Positions 9,459-19,049 are shown, counted from the first letter of the stretch. The stretch is 64,000 nt of DNA from Cupriavidus basilensis (GCF_000876015.1 NZ_BBQM01000013.1:186001-250000); one strand, 5' to 3'. Numbers and translations: made by a program. The notes: generated by a model from the sequence alone, not told the origin.

Positions 9459-10165
9459 CAGGCCGGGTCTCCGGGCGCGGCGGCCTCCGGCCTGGGCACC
9501 ACGTAGCCCACGCCGCGGATGTTGCGGATCAGCGCCGCGCCGAACTTCTTGCGCAGCGCGTGGATGTAGACCTCCACGGTGTTGCTGCCGACCTCGTCGC
9601 CCCAGCCGTACAGGCGCTCCTCGAGCTGCGCCACCGACCACACCTTGCCGGGGCGTGCCAGCAGCGCGGACAACAGGCCGAACTCGCGCGCGGACAGCCT
9701 GACCGGCTCGCCGGCGAGCGTGACCTCGCGCGTGACCGGGTTGAGCACGATCTCGCCGTAGCGCAGCAGCGGCTCGGCGCGGCCCTGCGCGCGGCGCACC
9801 AGCGCGTGCATGCGCGCGGCCAGTTCCTGCAGGTCGAACGGCTTGACGAGGTAGTCGTCGGCGCCGGCGTTGAGGCCCGCCACGCGGTCGGCCACGGCGT
9901 CGCGCGCGGTCAGGATCAGCACCGGCGTGGCCACGCCGCGCGCGCGCAGCGCGGCCAGCACCTCCAGCCCGGAGCGGCGCGGCAGGCCCAGGTCGAGCAG
10001 GATCAGCGCGTAGCAGTCCTCGCCGTCCGGCCCGCCCTGCTGGGTCGCCGCGGCCAGGCCCGCCTCGCCGTCCTGCACCCAGTCCACCGCAAAGCCTTCC
10101 TGGCGCAGCGCCACTTTCACGCTGTCGCCGATCATGGCGTCGTCTTCCACCAGCAATACACGCAT
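9458..10165 (-). CDS. OmpR-family response regulator, QseB/TctD-like
   Basis: 235 residues: receiver domain with acidic pocket D8/D9, phospho-acceptor D58 (LILLDLGLP) and the conserved Lys in YLVKPFD. A C-terminal OmpR winged helix follows, with TVEVYIHALRKKFG and the wing motif IRNIRGVGYVV. It is the first gene of the regulator-kinase pair and lies 13 bp downstream of glk on the same strand, so it could be read from the zwf-pgl-glk transcript. A link to sugar catabolism is possible but only positional. Confidence 0.92.
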   Translation of the reverse strand: MRVLLVEDDAMIGDSVKVALRQEGFAVDWVQDGEAGLAAATQQGGPDGEDCYALILLDLGLPRRSGLEVLAALRARGVATPVLILTARDAVADRVAGLNAGADDYLVKPFDLQELAARMHALVRRAQGRAEPLLRYGEIVLNPVTREVTLAGEPVRLSAREFGLLSALLARPGKVWSVAQLEERLYGWGDEVGSNTVEVYIHALRKKFGAALIRNIRGVGYVVPRPEAAAPGDPA

Positions 10166-10178
10166 GTTCAGGTCCGCA

Positions 10179-11189
10179 TCAGGCCGGGTTGGCGCGCGCG
10201 CCGTGCGCCAGCGCGTCGGCCAGCGCCTGCGCCAGGCCCGGCAGCGCGGGGAAGCCGGCGGTAATCACGTAGACGGGCACGCTCTCGAGGTAGGCGCCCA
10301 TGCGGCCCTTGGCGACGAAGCGCGCGTTGAAGGCCGACGCGCGCAGCGCCGGCACGAAGCGCGGCACGATGCCGCCGCCGAGGTAGACGCCGCCGCGCGC
10401 GCCGAGCACCAGCGCGACGTCGGCCACCACCGAGCCGAGCAGGCCGCAGAACACCGCCAGCGCGCGCCGGCACAGCGGATCGCCGCGCACCAGCGCGCCG
10501 TCCGTGACCTCGGCCGGATCGAGCCGGCGCGCCGGGGGCGTACCCGTTTCTGCGTGCAGCGCGGCATGCGTGAGCGACAGCCCCATGCCCGACAGCAGGC
10601 GCTCCGCCGACACGCGGCCGAAGGCCTGATGCGCGGCGCGCCAGGCGATCCATTCGTCGTCGGTGTCGGGCATCAGCTCGATGTGGCCGCCCTCCCCGGC
10701 CAGCGCCACGGCCGGGCCGGCGCGCGCCGGCACCAGGCCGGACACACCCAGCCCGGTGCCGGGCCCGACCAGCGCCAGCGGCGCGTGCGGCACCGGCATG
10801 CCGGCGCGCAGCGGCGCCACGTCCTGCGGGCCGAGGTGCGGCAGGCCGAGCGCGAGCGCGGTGAAGTCGTTGAGGGCCACCAGCAGGTCCAGCCCGAGCG
10901 CGCGCTGCATCTCCGAGATCGAGAACGCCCAGGCATGGTTGGTCAGCTTGACGCGGTCGCCCGTCACCGGGTTGGCGAGGCCGACCGCGGCATGGCGCGG
11001 GCGCGCGGTGCCGGGCGGCAGGCGGTCGAGGTAGTGGCGCATGGCGGCTTCGAGCGAGGCGAAGTCGGCCACCTTGAGCGCGGTCACGGGGCCGATGCGC
11101 TGCGGCGCGGTTTCCAGCGCGAAGCGCACGTTGGTGCCGCCGACGTCGCCGAGCAGGCGTGGGAAGCTGGGCATGGTATCGGGCGGCAT
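10179..11189 (-). CDS. glk: Glucokinase (ROK-independent bacterial Glk), with an embedded repeat
   Basis: 336 residues; ATP-dependent phosphorylation of glucose. Family features: the phosphate-binding LLGDVGGTNVRFAL (12-25), the catalytic Asp in VALNDFTALA, the sugar-binding EGGHIEL, and the C-terminal GGGIVPRF. Residues about 212-218 (HAETGTP) are encoded by a copy of the dispersed 18-mer in a loop that is variable between Glk proteins; reading frame and flanking conserved blocks are kept. The ATG overlaps the pgl stop (ATGA), making zwf-pgl-glk one operon feeding the Entner-Doudoroff and pentose phosphate routes. Confidence 0.92.
   Translation of the reverse strand: MPPDTMPSFPRLLGDVGGTNVRFALETAPQRIGPVTALKVADFASLEAAMRHYLDRLPPGTARPRHAAVGLANPVTGDRVKLTNHAWAFSISEMQRALGLDLLVALNDFTALALGLPHLGPQDVAPLRAGMPVPHAPLALVGPGTGLGVSGLVPARAGPAVALAGEGGHIELMPDTDDEWIAWRAAHQAFGRVSAERLLSGMGLSLTHAALHAETGTPPARRLDPAEVTDGALVRGDPLCRRALAVFCGLLGSVVADVALVLGARGGVYLGGGIVPRFVPALRASAFNARFVAKGRMGAYLESVPVYVITAGFPALPGLAQALADALAHGARANPA
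10539..10554 (-). repeat. Dispersed iteron-like repeat inside glk, copy 3
   Basis: Exact CACGCAGAAACGGGTACG on the minus strand, translated in frame as HAETGT within glucokinase. Confidence 0.88.
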
Positions 11190-11869
11190 CAGGCGGAAAA
11201 GACGTCGGTGCCGTGGCGGTGCCGGCTCATCACCAGGCTGACCGGCAACGCCGGGGTCGGCCCCTGGCAGGCGCGCGCGAACACGGCGGCCTTGGCCGCG
11301 CCGGCGAACGACAGGAACACGCGCTCGGCCGCCAGCAGCGCCGCGAGGTTGAGCGTGATGCGCGCGTGCGGCGCCGCGCGCGGATGGGTGACGAGATAGC
11401 CCGGGCGCGGCTCGGACAGCGCGTGCTCCAGTTCCGGCGCCTCCGGGAACAGCGAAGCGGTGTGGCCGTCCTCGCCCATGCCCAGCACCACCACGTCGGG
11501 CTGGCGCCAGGCCGCGTTGAGGCGTGCCACGGCGCTGGCGGGATCGGCCGCCTCGGCCTCGCTGTTTACCAGCGGCACGAAGGCGGCGCTGGCGGCGGCC
11601 TCGCGCAGCAGGTGGCGGCGCACCAGCGCGCCGTTGCTGTCCTCGTGGTCCGGCGGCACCGCGCGCTCGTCGACCAGCGTGACGGTGACCGCCTCCCAGC
11701 GGATGGTGCGGTAGCGCAGCCGCTCGAAGAAGGCCACCGGCGAGCGCCCGCCCGACACCGCCAGCACCGCCCAGCCGTTGACGCCGATGGCCAGTTCCAG
11801 CGCATGGCCGACCGAGATCGCCAGCGCTTCGGCCAGGTCCATCTCGGAGGTATGTTCGAAGCGTCGCAT
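11189..11869 (-). CDS. pgl: 6-phosphogluconolactonase
   Basis: 226 residues, DevB/SOL-type lactonase hydrolysing 6-phosphogluconolactone to 6-phosphogluconate. The substrate-binding block AVSGGRSPVAFFERL and the active-site block VVLGMGEDGHTASLFP are intact. It lies between zwf and glk on one strand: 110 bp after zwf and overlapping glk by four bases. The gene order zwf-pgl-glk gives glucose to 6-phosphogluconate in three consecutive genes. Confidence 0.93.
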   Translation of the reverse strand: MRRFEHTSEMDLAEALAISVGHALELAIGVNGWAVLAVSGGRSPVAFFERLRYRTIRWEAVTVTLVDERAVPPDHEDSNGALVRRHLLREAAASAAFVPLVNSEAEAADPASAVARLNAAWRQPDVVVLGMGEDGHTASLFPEAPELEHALSEPRPGYLVTHPRAAPHARITLNLAALLAAERVFLSFAGAAKAAVFARACQGPTPALPVSLVMSRHRHGTDVFSA

Positions 11870-11979
11870 GCGGGTCTCCCGTGGGTTGGTCTGCCTGCGG
11901 CGCGGCGGCGGGTTGCCGCGCGGCCGCGCCTGCCTGTCGTCGGCTGCTGCCTGTCGCCTGCCGCCGTCCTGCGCGGTGC

Positions 11980-13428
11980 TCACACCTCCTCGTGCCACAG
12001 CGCGCCGTCGCGCGACATCAGCGCCGACGACGCGGCCGGGCCCCAGGTGCCGGCGGTGTAGGGCTTGGGCGGCACCGTGCTTTCCTCCCAGGTGTCGAGG
12101 ATCGGCTCGACCCAGCGCCACGCCTGCGCCTGCTCGTCGCGGCGCACGAACAGGCCCAGCCGGCCGCGGATGACGTCGAGCAGCAGGCGCTCGTAGGCGC
12201 CCGCGCGGCGCACCTTGAACGAGTTGGCGAAGTCCAGGTCGAGCGAGGTCGGCGTGAGCGCCACCGTGTCGCCGGGCTGCTTGACCAGGAAGTACAGGCG
12301 GATGCTCTCCTCGGGCTGCAGCCGGATCACCAGCCGGTTCTGCGGCGAGAGCGTGAGCGGGCGCGGGAAGATCGCGTGCGGCACGTCGCGGAAGTGGATC
12401 ACGATCTCCGCCACGCGCGACTGCATGCGCTTGCCGGTGCGCAGGTAGAACGGCACGCCGGCCCAGCGCCAGTTGGCGATCTCGGCCTTGATGGCGACGA
12501 AGGTCTCGGTGCGGCTGTCGGCGGCGATGCCCTTTTCCTCGAGGTAGCCCGGCACCGGCTTGCCGCCGGCGGCGCCCGCGCGGTACTGGCCGCGCACGGT
12601 CTTCTCGGCCACGTCCTGCGGCAGGATGGGCTTGAGCGCCTTGAGGATCTTGATCTTCTCGTCGCGGATGCTGTCCTCGGACAGGCTGGTGGGCGGCTCC
12701 ATCGCCACCATGCACAGCAGTTGCAGCAGGTGGTTCTGCACCATGTCGCGCAGCGCGCCGGTGCCGTCGTAGAAGTCGCCGCGCGTCTCCACGCCGAGCT
12801 CCTCGGCGATGGTGATCTGCACGTCCTGCACCCACTCGCGGCGCCACAGCGGCTCGAACAGCGCATTGCCGAAGCGGATCGCCATCAGGTTCTGCACCGA
12901 CTCCTTGCCCAGGTAGTGGTCGATCCGGTAGATCTGGTCCTCGGCGAAGAACTGCGCCACCGCCGAGTTGATGGCGTCGGAGGATTGCAGGTCGTGCCCC
13001 AGCGGCTTTTCCAGCACGATGCGCACATTGCGCTGGTTGAGCCCGGTTCGCGCCAGTTGCTCGCAGATGGGCACGAAGATGTGCGGGCCGGTGGCGAGAT
13101 AGCAGACCACCACCTCGGGCGCGCGCTGCAGGACCGTGCGCGCCAGCGTGTCGAAGTGGCCGGGCTCGCGCGCGTCGACCTGCACGTAAGCGATGCGCGC
13201 GAGAAAGGCGGCCCAGGCCTCGGGCGGCGCGTGCTCCAGGCCCGGGCGCACGCTCTGCTCCAGCGAGCCGGCGTAGTCCGCGGTGCTCAGCGGGTGGCTG
13301 CCGGTGGCGAGGATGCGGGCATTGGGGTGCAGCAGTCCGGCGCAATGCGCGTCGAACAGCGCCGGCAGCAGCTTGCGCCGCGCCAGGTCCCCGGTGCCGC
13401 CGAACAGCACCATGTCGAAATCGGGCAT
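11980..13428 (-). CDS. zwf: Glucose-6-phosphate 1-dehydrogenase
   Basis: 482 residues, typical length. The N-terminal nucleotide-binding motif is GGTGDLARRKLLPALF and the active-site block RIDHYLGKESVQNL is intact, with its catalytic His region. The substrate block LRTGKRM is also present. The start at 13428 follows an AAGGAG-like site about 12 bases upstream; an adjacent GTG two codons earlier is possible. First gene of the zwf-pgl-glk operon. Its product feeds Edd at 19.7 kb. No hexR regulator is beside it. Confidence 0.95.
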   Translation of the reverse strand: MPDFDMVLFGGTGDLARRKLLPALFDAHCAGLLHPNARILATGSHPLSTADYAGSLEQSVRPGLEHAPPEAWAAFLARIAYVQVDAREPGHFDTLARTVLQRAPEVVVCYLATGPHIFVPICEQLARTGLNQRNVRIVLEKPLGHDLQSSDAINSAVAQFFAEDQIYRIDHYLGKESVQNLMAIRFGNALFEPLWRREWVQDVQITIAEELGVETRGDFYDGTGALRDMVQNHLLQLLCMVAMEPPTSLSEDSIRDEKIKILKALKPILPQDVAEKTVRGQYRAGAAGGKPVPGYLEEKGIAADSRTETFVAIKAEIANWRWAGVPFYLRTGKRMQSRVAEIVIHFRDVPHAIFPRPLTLSPQNRLVIRLQPEESIRLYFLVKQPGDTVALTPTSLDLDFANSFKVRRAGAYERLLLDVIRGRLGLFVRRDEQAQAWRWVEPILDTWEESTVPPKPYTAGTWGPAASSALMSRDGALWHEEV

Positions 13429-13588
13429 GCTCACCCTGAGCTCCTTGTCGTGACCAGCGTGATGGCGGCGCGCGGGCCCCGCCGGGGTCCGCCGTCCGCC
13501 GCGCGCCACCTGTCGTGGCGGCGCGCGGCACCGCGTGAGTTCCGGCAAGTTTACGTGAGTCGCCGCCGCTTGGCGAGGCTGGCCGGGG

Positions 13589-14386
13589 CTAGGTGCCCAG
13601 CAGGTCCACCCACAGCGTGCGCGCGTGCAGCTGGTAGCTGCGGGTGGCCTCGATCAGCGCGCGGCGCGGCGCCGGGTCCATGATGGCCTCGGGCAGCAGC
13701 GGGTCGCGCACGATGGCGCGGATGATGGCGCGGCCCACCAGCATGCTCTCGCGCGCGCCGGCGTCGGGCGCCATGCGCGCGAGCTTGGCGCGGCTGCGGT
13801 CGAGCTGCGCCAGCGCGCGGCGGTAGGCCGACTGCAGCGCCGGCACGTCCCACAACTGCACCATGCGCGTGGCGGTGTCCACGTCGAACTCGCGGCCCAC
13901 GAACAGCAGGCTGGCGCCGGCCATGCCGAGCCGCGCCAGCTTGGCGCGCATCGCGGTGGCGCCGCCGGCGAGATTGTCGGGCCGCACGTTGATGGCCGCC
14001 GCCAGGGGCCGGAAGCCGCACAGCGCCAGCGCGCGCGCATGGTGGCGCCAGGCGGTCTTCTCGGCGCGCGCCACGGCCGCGTCCTGCACCACCAGCCAGC
14101 CGCCGTTCCACTGCTCCAGCCGGCTTTCCTTCTCGAACCAGTGCTCCACCTCGTTGTAGACCGGGTTGCCTTCCGGCACCGCGGCGTAGCAGCCGCGTTC
14201 GGTCTTGACGATGCGGCCCTGGCGCTGCAGGCGCGTCAGCGCCACCCGCACGCTGGGCGTGCCGATGCCCATGACCTCGGCGCCGCGCGCCAGCGCCTGG
14301 ACCGGCAGCGTGCGCTCCGGATGGCCGAACAGCAGGTCGATCACCAGGTCGGTGGCCGAGGGCTCGCGGATCTCTATCTCATGCAT
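13589..14386 (-). CDS. PaaX-family transcriptional repressor
   Basis: About 265 residues of the PaaX family (GntR-like winged helix plus C-terminal effector domain). The N-terminal helix-turn-helix is around GIGTPSVRVALTRLQRQGRIVK. The C-terminal region has the conserved pattern of phenylacetyl-CoA-responsive regulators. The start MHEIEIREP is preferred to an ATG ten codons upstream for its family-like beginning. It is divergent from an enoyl-CoA hydratase gene with 189 bp between, which contain a palindrome. It probably controls that gene in response to a CoA thioester; the ligand is inferred. Confidence 0.8.
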   Translation of the reverse strand: MHEIEIREPSATDLVIDLLFGHPERTLPVQALARGAEVMGIGTPSVRVALTRLQRQGRIVKTERGCYAAVPEGNPVYNEVEHWFEKESRLEQWNGGWLVVQDAAVARAEKTAWRHHARALALCGFRPLAAAINVRPDNLAGGATAMRAKLARLGMAGASLLFVGREFDVDTATRMVQLWDVPALQSAYRRALAQLDRSRAKLARMAPDAGARESMLVGRAIIRAIVRDPLLPEAIMDPAPRRALIEATRSYQLHARTLWVDLLGT

Positions 14387-14454
14387 GGACGGAAAAGGCG
14401 GCGATGGAGCGGGCATTGGCGGTCGCTCGGGGTCGTGGGGCCGTGGGGTATACG

Positions 14455-14466
14455 AGAAATATTTCT
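14455..14466. promoter_or_regulatory. Candidate operator, palindrome AGAAATATTTCT
   Basis: A perfect 12-bp palindrome in the AT-rich divergent region between the PaaX-type gene and the enoyl-CoA hydratase gene. A related half (CGAAATATCT) recurs about 30 bp further on. The position suits autoregulation and control of the divergent gene. Confidence 0.45.
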
Positions 14467-14575
14467 TCGCCTGACATACAAATATGATTCAACGAAATAT
14501 CTGGTTTGCTCGACAAAACACGGAAACCGCCACTTTGGCACAACTTTGCTAACTTCACCCATCGAGGATGCGCGC

Positions 14576-15367
14576 ATGGACAGCACCGCCAGCCCCCATG
14601 TCAGGACCGAGACCGACGGCCCGGTCTTCACCGTCATCCTGGACCGCGCCGACAAGCGCAACGCCGTGGACGGCCCGATGGCGCTGGCGCTGCGCGCGGC
14701 CTTCGCGCATTTCGAGGCCGACCCGGCGCTGCGCGTGGCGGTGCTGTGGGGCGCCGGCGGCCATTTCTGCGCCGGCGCCGACCTGGGCGCGGTGGGCGAC
14801 CCCGCGCGCCGCCACGAGCTGGACCCGCGCGGCGGCGGCGCGGGGCCGATGGGGCCGAGCCGGATGGCCTTGTCCAAGCCGCTGATCGCCGCGGTGAGCG
14901 GCTACGCGGTGGCCGGCGGCCTGGAGCTGGCGCTGCTGGCGGACCTGCGCGTGGCCGAGCGCGATGCCGTGTTCGGCGTGTTCTGCCGGCGCTGGGGCAT
15001 GCCGCTGATCGACGGCGGCACGGTGCGGCTGCCGCGCATCGTCGGCATGGGCCGGGCGCTCGACATGATCCTGACCGGGCGCGCGGTGCCGGCCGGCGAA
15101 GCGCTGGCGATGGGCCTGGCCAACCGCGTGGTGGAAAACGGCCAGGCGCGCGCGGCGGCCGAGGCGCTGGCGCGCGAGCTGGCCGCGTTCCCGCAGCGCT
15201 GCATGCTGGCCGACCGCGCCTCCGCCCATGCGCAGTGGGACCTGCCGCTGGCCGACGCGCTGCGCGCCGAAGGCGCGGGCGGCGTGCCGGTCGTGCTCGA
15301 GGAAGGTATACCCGGCGCGGCGCGCTTCGCCGGCGGCGCCGGGCGGCACGGCAAGTTCGCGGACTGA
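14576..15367 (+). CDS. Enoyl-CoA hydratase/isomerase family protein
   Basis: 263 residues of the crotonase superfamily. Oxyanion-hole blocks are HFCAGADLG (about 62-70) and SGYAVAGGLELALLADL (about 105-121). The second block shows a normal crotonase turn, but the acid residues of true hydratases are not obvious, since the region reads RRWGMPLIDGG, as in many carnityl-CoA or unassigned members. It is transcribed away from the PaaX-type repressor and is probably its target. The exact substrate is unknown. Confidence 0.82.
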   Translation: MDSTASPHVRTETDGPVFTVILDRADKRNAVDGPMALALRAAFAHFEADPALRVAVLWGAGGHFCAGADLGAVGDPARRHELDPRGGGAGPMGPSRMALSKPLIAAVSGYAVAGGLELALLADLRVAERDAVFGVFCRRWGMPLIDGGTVRLPRIVGMGRALDMILTGRAVPAGEALAMGLANRVVENGQARAAAEALARELAAFPQRCMLADRASAHAQWDLPLADALRAEGAGGVPVVLEEGIPGAARFAGGAGRHGKFAD

Positions 15368-15736
15368 GCGCGCGCGGCGCCCGCGCGCAAACCCGGGCGT
15401 ACCCGTTTCTGCGCAAAAAGATCCATGAAAACAACGGCGAAGAAACCAGCCCGTGACGGCCGCCACGCCTGGACCTGTCTGCGCGGCGCGGCCCGCGCAT
15501 GGCCGCTGTGCCCGGGGAACGCCGCATGACGTATACGCTGGGTATACGCAGGTAAACCGCAAGTAAGCGCCCTCGGCGCGAGGTGGCGGCATCGTGCGCC
15601 GGCGCGCCGGGCACATGCCGACATCGCGTCATGCCGACGGTGAACCGCGGCACGCCCGCCGTCATGTGACGCCAAGCGCCGACCGACCCGCTCTTGTATG
15701 CTACGGCTATTGCCGCCGACGCCGATCGAGCCTCTC
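15368..15736. other. Intergenic region with one dispersed repeat
   Basis: About 370 bp. Apart from the 16-bp repeat at 15398-15413, no gene or terminator is recognised. GTATACGC/TATACGC-like motifs near 15530-15550 were noted without assigned meaning. Confidence 0.4.
15398..15413 (-). repeat. Dispersed iteron-like repeat, copy 4
   Basis: CGCAGAAACGGGTACG on the minus strand, 31 bp after the enoyl-CoA hydratase stop. The 5' flank is TG rather than CA, so it is a 16-mer only. Confidence 0.85.
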
Positions 15737-16006
15737 ATGAGCCACAAATCCCGGACCCTGCTGCAGTCGATCTTCAGCCACCCGCTCAGCAACAACATCC
15801 ACTGGCGCGAAGTGGAGACCCTGCTGCAGCAGCTTGGCGCGACGGTCGAGCCCATCCAGGGCGCGCGCTTCCGGGTGGTCCTCAACGAGCATGAGTTCTA
15901 CCTGCATCATCCGCACCACGGCAACGTCTGCGCCAAGCAGGAAATCAAGCACCTGCGCGATTGCCTCACGGCCGCGGGCGTGAGCCCGCCCGGCGACGAC
16001 AAATAG
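15737..16006 (+). CDS. Orphan HicA-like protein
   Basis: 89 residues with the HicA/YcfA double-stranded-RNA-binding-like layout: helix REVETLLQQLGATVE, a strand pair, then HHPHHG and KQEIKHLRDCLTAAGV, which parallels the C-terminal VPxH...L..IL..AG block of HicA. The segment where toxins carry the catalytic His (GSHH) reads GARF, so mRNase activity is doubtful. No HicB antitoxin gene lies on either side. It could be a domesticated RNA-binding protein. Confidence 0.65.
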   Translation: MSHKSRTLLQSIFSHPLSNNIHWREVETLLQQLGATVEPIQGARFRVVLNEHEFYLHHPHHGNVCAKQEIKHLRDCLTAAGVSPPGDDK

Positions 16007-16113
16007 CATCGGGAAAAACAACAAGCGCGGGATGGGACCACCGCAGGCCCTCCCCGCGCCGCGCATCGCATTTCACCATCTCACCATTTCAGCCAACCGG
16101 ATCTTCCCCCTTC

Positions 16114-16866
16114 ATGACCGAGCATTCCGCTTCCTCGTCCGCCGCCTTGTCCGCCGCCTTGCCCGCCACCCTGTCCGATTTCCCGATCACCCGCAAATGG
16201 CCCGCGCAGCATCCCGGGCGCATCCAGCTCTACTCGCTGCCGACGCCCAACGGCGTGAAGGTGTCCATCATGCTGGAGGAAACCGGCCTGCCGTATGAAC
16301 CGCACCTCGTGCGCTTCGACGCCAACGACCAGATGTCGCCGGAATTCCGCTCGCTCAATCCCAACAACAAGATCCCCGCGATCCTCGACCCCGATGGCCC
16401 GGACGGCAAGCCGCTGGCGCTGTTCGAGTCCGGCGCGATCCTGCTCTACCTCGCCGACAAGAGCGGCAAGCTGATCCCGCAGGACGCGGCGGGCCGCTAC
16501 GAGACCATCCAGTGGCTGATGTTCCAGATGGGCGGCATCGGCCCGATGTTCGGGCAGCTCGGTTTCTTCAACAAGTTCGCCGGCAAGGACTACGAGGACA
16601 AGCGCCCGCGCGACCGCTACGTGGCCGAGGCCCGGCGCCTGCTGGGCGTGCTCGAAACCCGCCTCGCGGGCCGCGCGTGGATCATGGGCGACCAGTACAC
16701 CATCGCCGACGTCGCCACGTTTCCGTGGGTGCGCAACCTGATCGGCTTCTACGAGGCGGGCGATCTGGTGGGCATCCAGGACTTCCCGAACGTCACGCGC
16801 GTGCTGGAAGCGTTCGTGGCGCGGCCGGCGGTGGCGCGGGGGCTGAATATTCCGAAGCGGGATTAG
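16114..16866 (+). CDS. Glutathione S-transferase family protein (YghU/YfcG-like)
   Basis: 250 residues: an N-terminal thioredoxin-like domain (about 36-118) with NGVKVSIMLEETGLPYE and the cis-proline region NPNNKIPAIL, then the ESGAILLYLADK glutathione-binding segment and a C-terminal helical domain (ADVATFPWVRNL). This pattern fits nu-class GSTs, which act as disulfide-bond oxidoreductases or glutathione peroxidases in E. coli. It stands alone and is followed by a bidirectional terminator shared with the convergent fusA-like gene. Confidence 0.88.
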   Translation: MTEHSASSSAALSAALPATLSDFPITRKWPAQHPGRIQLYSLPTPNGVKVSIMLEETGLPYEPHLVRFDANDQMSPEFRSLNPNNKIPAILDPDGPDGKPLALFESGAILLYLADKSGKLIPQDAAGRYETIQWLMFQMGGIGPMFGQLGFFNKFAGKDYEDKRPRDRYVAEARRLLGVLETRLAGRAWIMGDQYTIADVATFPWVRNLIGFYEAGDLVGIQDFPNVTRVLEAFVARPAVARGLNIPKRD

Positions 16867-16925
16867 GCAGGCGCTCGGCATACCGCAGGAAGACTGACCC
16901 GCCGGACCCCGGCATCGCCCCAAGA

Positions 16926-16961
16926 AAAAGCCCGCGCCGGCGTCATGCCGGGCGGGCTTTT
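16926..16961. terminator. Bidirectional rho-independent terminator
   Basis: Stem AAAAGCCCGC pairs with GCGGGCTTTT around a GCCGGC-rich loop. It has A-rich and T-rich flanks and is placed between the convergent GST and EF-G genes. Confidence 0.82.
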
Positions 16962-16981
16962 CGTTCACCTCGCGTTGGCCG

Positions 16982-19030
16982 CTATGCGACCGCTTGCGCC
17001 ACCTTGGCCGGCACCGGCGCGTAGTGGTCGAACTGCATGCCGAAGCTGCCGCGTCCCGAGGTCAGCGCGCGCAGGCTGCCGATGTAGCCGAACATGCCGG
17101 CCAGCGGCACGTGCGCCTCGATCACGGCGGCGCCGCCGCCCTGCTGCGACTGAGCGCGCACCACGCCGCGGCGGCGGTGCAGGTCGCCGATCACGTCGCC
17201 GACGTGGTCGGCGGGCGCGCTCGCTTCCACCGCCATGACCGGCTCCAGCACCACGGGCGCGGCGGCCCGCGCCGCTTCGCGCATGGCCGCCGCCGCCGCG
17301 GTCTCGAAGGCCAGCGCCGAGGAGTCGCGCTCGTGATGGCTGCCGTCGAGCAGCACCGCCCTGAAGTCCACCAGCGGATGGCCGGCCACCACGCCCTGCG
17401 CGGCGGCGCGGCGGATGCCGGCTTCCACCGCGGGCACGTACTCGCGCGGCACCGCGCCGCCGGCGATGCGGCTCTCGAAGCGGATGCCCTCGCCGCGCGG
17501 CAGCGGCTCCACGCGCAGCAGCACCTCGGCGTACTGGCCGGGGCCGCCGCTTTGCTTGCGGTGCAGGTAGCGCGCTTCGGCCGCGCGCGTCAGCGTTTCG
17601 CGATAAGCCACCTGCGGCCGGCCTACCGTCACCTCCACGTTGAAGCGCGCGCGCAGCTTTTCCAGCGTGACTTCGAGCTGCAGCTCGCCCATGCCGGACA
17701 GCAGCGTCTGCCCGCTTTCCGGGTCCTGCCGCAGGCGCAGGCTGGGGTCTTCCTGCACCAGCGCCTGCAGGCCGCGCGACAGGCCGGCCTGATCGGCATG
17801 GGTGCGCGGCTCGATGGCGACGTCGATCACGGGCTCGGGCGCGTCGATGCTTTCCAGCACCACGGGATGCGCCGGATCGGTCAGCGTGTCGCCGGTCACG
17901 GTGGCCTTGAGGCCAGCGATGGCCACGATGTCGCCGGCCACGGCCACGCCGCGCTCCTGCTTGCTGTCGGCATGCATCTCGTACAGGCGCGCCACGCGCT
18001 CGCGCTTGCCGCTGCCGGCGTTGAGCACGGTGTCGCCGGCGGCCACGCGGCCGCGGTAGATGCGCACGAACGTAAGCGTGCCGTGCGCGTCGTGCACGAC
18101 CTTGAAGGCGAGCGCCGCCAGCGGCTGGGCCGGGTCCGCGTCCAGTTCGGGGCGCGCCACGTCGGCCGGCGCCGGCAGGTAGCCGGTGACGGCGTCTAGC
18201 AGCGGCTCCACGCCCTTGTTCTTGAACGCGGAGCCGGCCAGCACCGGCACCGCGGCGCCGGCCACGGTCACGCGGCGGATGGCCGCGCGCAGCGCCGCCG
18301 CATCCGGCTCGCGGCCGGCGAGGTAGCCTTCCAGCATGGCGTCGTCGTGCTCGGCCAGCGTCTCCAGCAGGCGCTGGCGCCAGGCCGCGGCCTGCTCCGC
18401 CATCTCGTGCGGCACGGGCTGCGTGGCGTAGGCCTGCCTGCCGGCGCCGTCCGGCCACAGCAGCGCCCGCATGGCGACGAGATCGACCACGCCGGCGAAA
18501 GCGGCTTCGCTGCCGATCGGCAGTTGCAGCACCAGCGGCACCGCGCCCAGGCGCTGCTCGATCATGCCCGCCACGCGCAGGAAATCCGCGCCGGTGCGGT
18601 CGAGCTTGTTGACGAAGGCGATGCGCGGCACGCGGTAGCGGTCGGCCAGGCGCCAGTTGGTCTCGGTCTGCGGCTCCACGCCGGCCACGCCGTCGAACAC
18701 CACCACGGCGCCGTCGAGCACGCGCAGCGAGCGGTTCACCTCGATGTTGAAATCGATGTGGCCGGGCGTGTCGATCAGGTTGATGCGGTGGCCGCGCCAG
18801 GCCACGGTGGTGGCGGCGCTGTTGATGGTGATGCCGCGCGCCTGCTCCTGCGGGTCGAAGTCCAGGGCGGCGGCGCCGTCGTGCACTTCGCCGAGCCGGT
18901 GGCTGGCGCCGGTGTAGAACAGGATGCGTTCGGAGGTGGTGGTCTTGCCCGCGTCCACGTGGGCGATGATGCCGATGTTCCTGACGATGCCGTTGTCGTT
19001 GTCGTTGTTGTTGAGTGCCTTGCGTTCCAT
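16982..19030 (-). CDS. fusA2: Elongation factor G paralogue (EF-G2)
   Basis: About 682 residues; a translational GTPase for ribosome translocation or recycling. G1 AHVDAGKTT is at about 24-32, the switch region contains [12 protein letters not shown]3 is DTPGHIDF, and G4 is NKLD. Domains II to V follow, with [10 protein letters not shown] and a domain IV/V segment including [10 protein letters not shown]. It is a lone gene, not in a str operon, so it is probably the second EF-G. The chosen start [10 protein letters not shown] gives the usual short lead to G1. A terminator-like hairpin sits in its leader. Confidence 0.9.
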   Translation of the reverse strand: MERKALNNNDNDNGIVRNIGIIAHVDAGKTTTSERILFYTGASHRLGEVHDGAAALDFDPQEQARGITINSAATTVAWRGHRINLIDTPGHIDFNIEVNRSLRVLDGAVVVFDGVAGVEPQTETNWRLADRYRVPRIAFVNKLDRTGADFLRVAGMIEQRLGAVPLVLQLPIGSEAAFAGVVDLVAMRALLWPDGAGRQAYATQPVPHEMAEQAAAWRQRLLETLAEHDDAMLEGYLAGREPDAAALRAAIRRVTVAGAAVPVLAGSAFKNKGVEPLLDAVTGYLPAPADVARPELDADPAQPLAALAFKVVHDAHGTLTFVRIYRGRVAAGDTVLNAGSGKRERVARLYEMHADSKQERGVAVAGDIVAIAGLKATVTGDTLTDPAHPVVLESIDAPEPVIDVAIEPRTHADQAGLSRGLQALVQEDPSLRLRQDPESGQTLLSGMGELQLEVTLEKLRARFNVEVTVGRPQVAYRETLTRAAEARYLHRKQSGGPGQYAEVLLRVEPLPRGEGIRFESRIAGGAVPREYVPAVEAGIRRAAAQGVVAGHPLVDFRAVLLDGSHHERDSSALAFETAAAAAMREAARAAAPVVLEPVMAVEASAPADHVGDVIGDLHRRRGVVRAQSQQGGGAAVIEAHVPLAGMFGYIGSLRALTSGRGSFGMQFDHYAPVPAKVAQAVA

Positions 19031-19049
19031 GATGGGCTGCCTTTGCGAA

